From NCBI RefSeq assembly GCF_014898055.3, contig NW_026555331.1:97858684-97922683 (forward strand): a stretch of 64,000 bases of DNA, read 5' to 3'. Source of the DNA: Talpa occidentalis. Lineage: Eukaryota > Chordata > Mammalia > Eulipotyphla > Talpidae. Below, piece by piece: positions 60,781 to 64,000 of the stretch. Below the pieces are notes generated by a model, which was given only the letters and a program-made list of their open reading frames with translations, made no database searches and had not been told where the DNA came from. How positions within the stretch are numbered: the first letter of the stretch is position 1; each line of letters opens with the position of its first letter. Both the position numbers and the translations under genes were made by a program.

Positions 60781-63700
60781 AAAAAAAAAAAAACAAGTTA
60801 CTCAAGGGAAAAAAAACAAATTTCATGTATACTGGCAAGAAGCTGTATAGTTGGTGGCCTACAACTTTCTTGGTTAATTCTGTTACAGAGAGATTGAGTT
60901 TCTGTCATTGGAAGTTACTCTTATCATTTCCCAGTTTGCTAACAGTTAACAACCAGGGAGTATGTGTGTGTAGAGTGGGTGAAGGAAAAATGATTCTATA
61001 GAAGGTAAATTCTTCACAGGACTGGGGGGTGCTAAATATGCTGAATGTGATGCCGTTGCCCTGGGAATTACTCACTGAAAGCTCTAGGGAGAAGTATTTG
61101 GTACCAGAAATGAGTCTTTGGACTTCGATCATTCAGTTTGATGATTTAAGGTTTGGCATTTTTGACTGCAATTAATTGGTTGTGGTTGGGGGACAGTGAA
61201 GTCTTTCTTTAAGGTGCCTCCATCTCTGTCTGATGGAATTAGCAGACCAGGAATTTAAGTTGTTGCTTTCAATGTGAATAACTAAATGCCTAGAATGAGA
61301 ACTAGCAGAGTAAAATATTAGTGGTGAGTACATATAACCTTGGCAAATCAAGTATTTAATTATTGTGGGAGTAAAATTAATTCATCAAATATTTTTGACA
61401 CAGCCTATGCTGATTCTTGTTTCACCTTGACCTTTACCAGAAACCTCCCATGCTGTTAGTTTTCTGTCTTTATTGAAGGAAATATTTGGTGCCTAAAGTG
61501 CTAATAACACATAGGTCCATTTGAAGTCTGTTGAACCTCTGAGTCTCTTTTATGCTTAATTTTATTTGGTAAAGAATTGCAAATAGGTGATTCATCTTTG
61601 AAGTGGGAGTAAGTTTTATTACTTTATCTATTAATGAAAACCAGAAGTCTCTGAACTATCCAACTGCTTGGCCATGTAAGTGGCTTGTGATAAACTATAA
61701 ATCCTCCTTTCATCAAATGACATTTTCTTGATTTCCACAGTGAGTTGATAGCTTATCCCTGCAGGGGCCATGATTTAGTCTTAGAGATATAGTAGAAGGA
61801 AGAATTGCCAATACCTAAACAACTAGGCAATATATACTGTCCATTCACTTAGCTATGAAACATCAATGAGTAAAAGATCTAACATGAAATCTCTATTGAG
61901 AAATAGTATGGGGTAGACTTATCCATTAGAAGTCAACAGTCTTAATCAAGTTCTGTTTTAGTGTAATCACAAATAGTCTAAAACCTAGATTAACTCATTT
62001 AACTTCTTTGAGGCAATCATTTTCATTTGTTAAACAAAATCCTCATTTTCTAAGTTTTTTTTTTTTATTTCAACTTGATGTTAGACTATTTCTCCTCTCA
62101 GCTATAGTTGAGACCTGAAAAGTGTCCACTGCCATCCTATTGGTGTGAGTGCTTGCCAGTTGCTATGCACTGAGAAATGTGCATTTGACTTGGTTAGCAA
62201 TAGTAGATGAAGTCTAAAATGTTTTGGCAGCACTTTTTATTATCACATCTATGTTTTATAAGTATTGTTAGTGCAGATGGGACAACAGATTTTTTTACTA
62301 TAAATGTTTTATGTACTCTTACCCTGCCTTTAAATGAAATTAGTTATTAGGCTGGAATTTAAGGAAAGTGACTTCATTGGACAGGCTCCTTTAAAAAATT
62401 CAAAAGCAATAAAAACTCAAAATAGGTGTATGACAATATTAAATGTAAGTACCTAAATGTAAGTACTTAAATAACTAACTTTTATCTGTCTTGAATTTGA
62501 TCTTATTATAAAGGGATTTTGTCACCCATAATTGGGTATTACCTGGAAAGGTTGAAATTTATTTTAACAAATGTATTACTTAGTTTTTTTTCAAATTTAA
62601 GCTGGTAGGTTATTCCTGATTAAGTAACTTACTCAAACCAATAATAAAGAGTGAAGTTGACCTCAATTAATTTACTTGTATTGTGTCAGAGTTATAATTT
62701 AATTAACAAAGATTATGGGTCTAAAAGCACTTGAAATTTCCATTCCCTTAATTCCCTTAATGTATCTCTCTGCCTATATGCTCATTCACTTCTGAGAAAT
62801 CAGAAGTTTCTAGACTGTAACATTTGTAGAGACTTCAATTTCCAAATCAAGTTGTTATGCTAGGTTTGATAGTGTTCTCTTTTTTTTTTAGATGTTTTTT
62901 ATTTTAACATTTCTCATTTTTTACTTTTTTTAGACAATATTAGCTTCCCCCCACCCACTCAGTGATAGTGTTCTTGAAACTTTAAGTTTAATACAATAAC
63001 AGTTCACCCAAACTTAAAAAAAAACTTATCTTTTTCATTTTTTACAATCATACAGCTATTTTGAGTGGTATCCAAGAAAAAAAAAAAAACACATCACAAG
63101 TTTTGATGATAACACAGAAAGAAAATATTATTACCATGACTTGAAATCTGCTAGCATGGGCTCTCTTTAGGGAACAGGCATTAAAGTACAACAGAAATTT
63201 ACTTAAAAGATGATTTTGCACTGGTTAGAAATATTTGCATTAATGTTGGTAATAATTACAATAAAGCTGCTATTGCCTGATGATGCAAAACGAGATAAAG
63301 ATGAAAGAGAGTCCTGCAATCCTTATGGCAGACACTCTATAGTGTCATTCAGTTTTTCTTTTGGATGACCCTAAAGAAAGTATTAACTGAAAATATTATA
63401 ACATGTTCATATTAGTGATATGTTGATTGCCAGTGTTTATTCCAAGGAATTGTCGGGGCTATTTGGAAGTAGGTCACTAAGTATATATGTTTGCAAAGAA
63501 ATGTGACAACTATACAAAGTCATTAGTAAGTTTTATAGATTCTTCATTTGCTTTCCATGCATAAGTTTAAAAACTTATAAGGTTCATTAGCTCCATATGA
63601 AAAATCCAGATGTTAAATTTGTAGTACCTGCATCTTAGTTACACTGTTAAAGTCAGGAAAAAGGGAAAAAATGCCCTTGGCTATCTTATAAGGTTTTTAA

Positions 63701-63834
63701 ATGTTGAAACTGTAGGTCCTCCTGCTATAGGAAGATGAAAAAGATGTTAATGAAATGGACTTCTTGTAAGGAAATTAGATTGTTTGCATATATTCAATTT
63801 TATTATGCATCTAGCATCTCTTGCAAAGAAAGGA
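60781..63834. other. Unassigned stretch, partly a candidate for conserved non-coding DNA
   Basis: No repeat family was recognised apart from A/T runs (60780-60793, about 62058-62067, 62879-62889, 63079-63091). The part 63150-63480 is non-repetitive and includes gcattaatgttggtaataat and tgatgatgcaaaacgagata, resembling conserved non-coding sequence by eye only. Confidence 0.4.
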
Positions 63835-64000
63835 GCACTTCACAGAGCTCTTACTATGTAAAACTCTTTTACATACTTTATTTCATTTGTCGTCACAGCT
63901 CTTTGATGATACGGATAGAATTATGCTCTTTTCAAAGACTTCAGAGAAGTAACGTCCAAGAGCATGGTGGAACCACAGTTGAAACAAGTTTATGGAGTTC
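63835..64000 (-). repeat. MIR SINE relic, running off the window
   Basis: The sequence gagctcttactatgtaaaac, tttatttcatttgtcgtcac, agctctttgatgatacggat and agcatggtggaaccacagtt follows antisense MIR order up to the last base shown. Confidence 0.7.

Overview
This window is non-coding DNA from a placental mammal. It is AT-rich and CpG-poor, and it is filled with ancient mammalian repeats (MIR, L2, MER5-like) and with L1 fragments of very different ages. There is also a tRNA-derived SINE of roughly 270-290 bp with a head reading CCTCCCTGGTGGCGCAGCGG. That head and the rest of the SINE do not look like primate Alu, rodent B1/B2, carnivore CAN, horse ERE or vespertilionid VES elements. From memory it best fits a laurasiatherian, possibly a horseshoe or leaf-nosed bat (Rhin-1-like SINE), but I hold the species call loosely. 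No exon, conserved protein domain, tRNA, snRNA or rRNA gene could be recognised. The window is either intergenic (gene desert) or inside a very large intron.

Layout. 1-6.7 kb: an inverted L1 3' end, L2 and MIR relics, an old antisense L1 and the first SINE. 6.7-20 kb: L1ME-like, L2 and MIR relics, microsatellites, and antisense L1 3' ends at 13.3, 15.5 and 19 kb, the second of which is split by a SINE. 20-31 kb: two adjacent antisense L1 3' ends (21.3-22.4 kb), a MIR/L2 cluster (24-28 kb) and another antisense L1 (28.2-28.9 kb). 31.4-34 kb: a SINE, then an old L1/HAL1-type ORF1 region split by a young SINE with a perfect 18-bp target duplication. 34-45.5 kb: mostly unassigned sequence with a MER5-like relic and a damaged SINE. 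45.5-49.4 kb: a long, decayed sense L1 ORF2 to 3' end carrying two SINEs in opposite orientation and a purine-tract expansion. 49.4-55.4 kb: the longest stretch poor in recognisable repeats, with homeodomain-type AT-rich motifs. 55.4-57.2 kb: the most informative part, with a young 5'-truncated L1 that appears to carry a 72-bp 3' transduction and a SINE made only of the tRNA-like head plus an A tail. 57.2-64 kb: MIR and L1 relics, a dense group of TA/CA/GT/GA microsatellites, and unassigned sequence.

No gene network or novel protein system is visible. The only long open frame with recognisable homology is the C-terminal part of L1 ORF2 at 55.4-56.5 kb. Repeat families were named by eye from remembered consensus sequences, so family-level calls are approximate and edges of old copies may be off by tens of bases.
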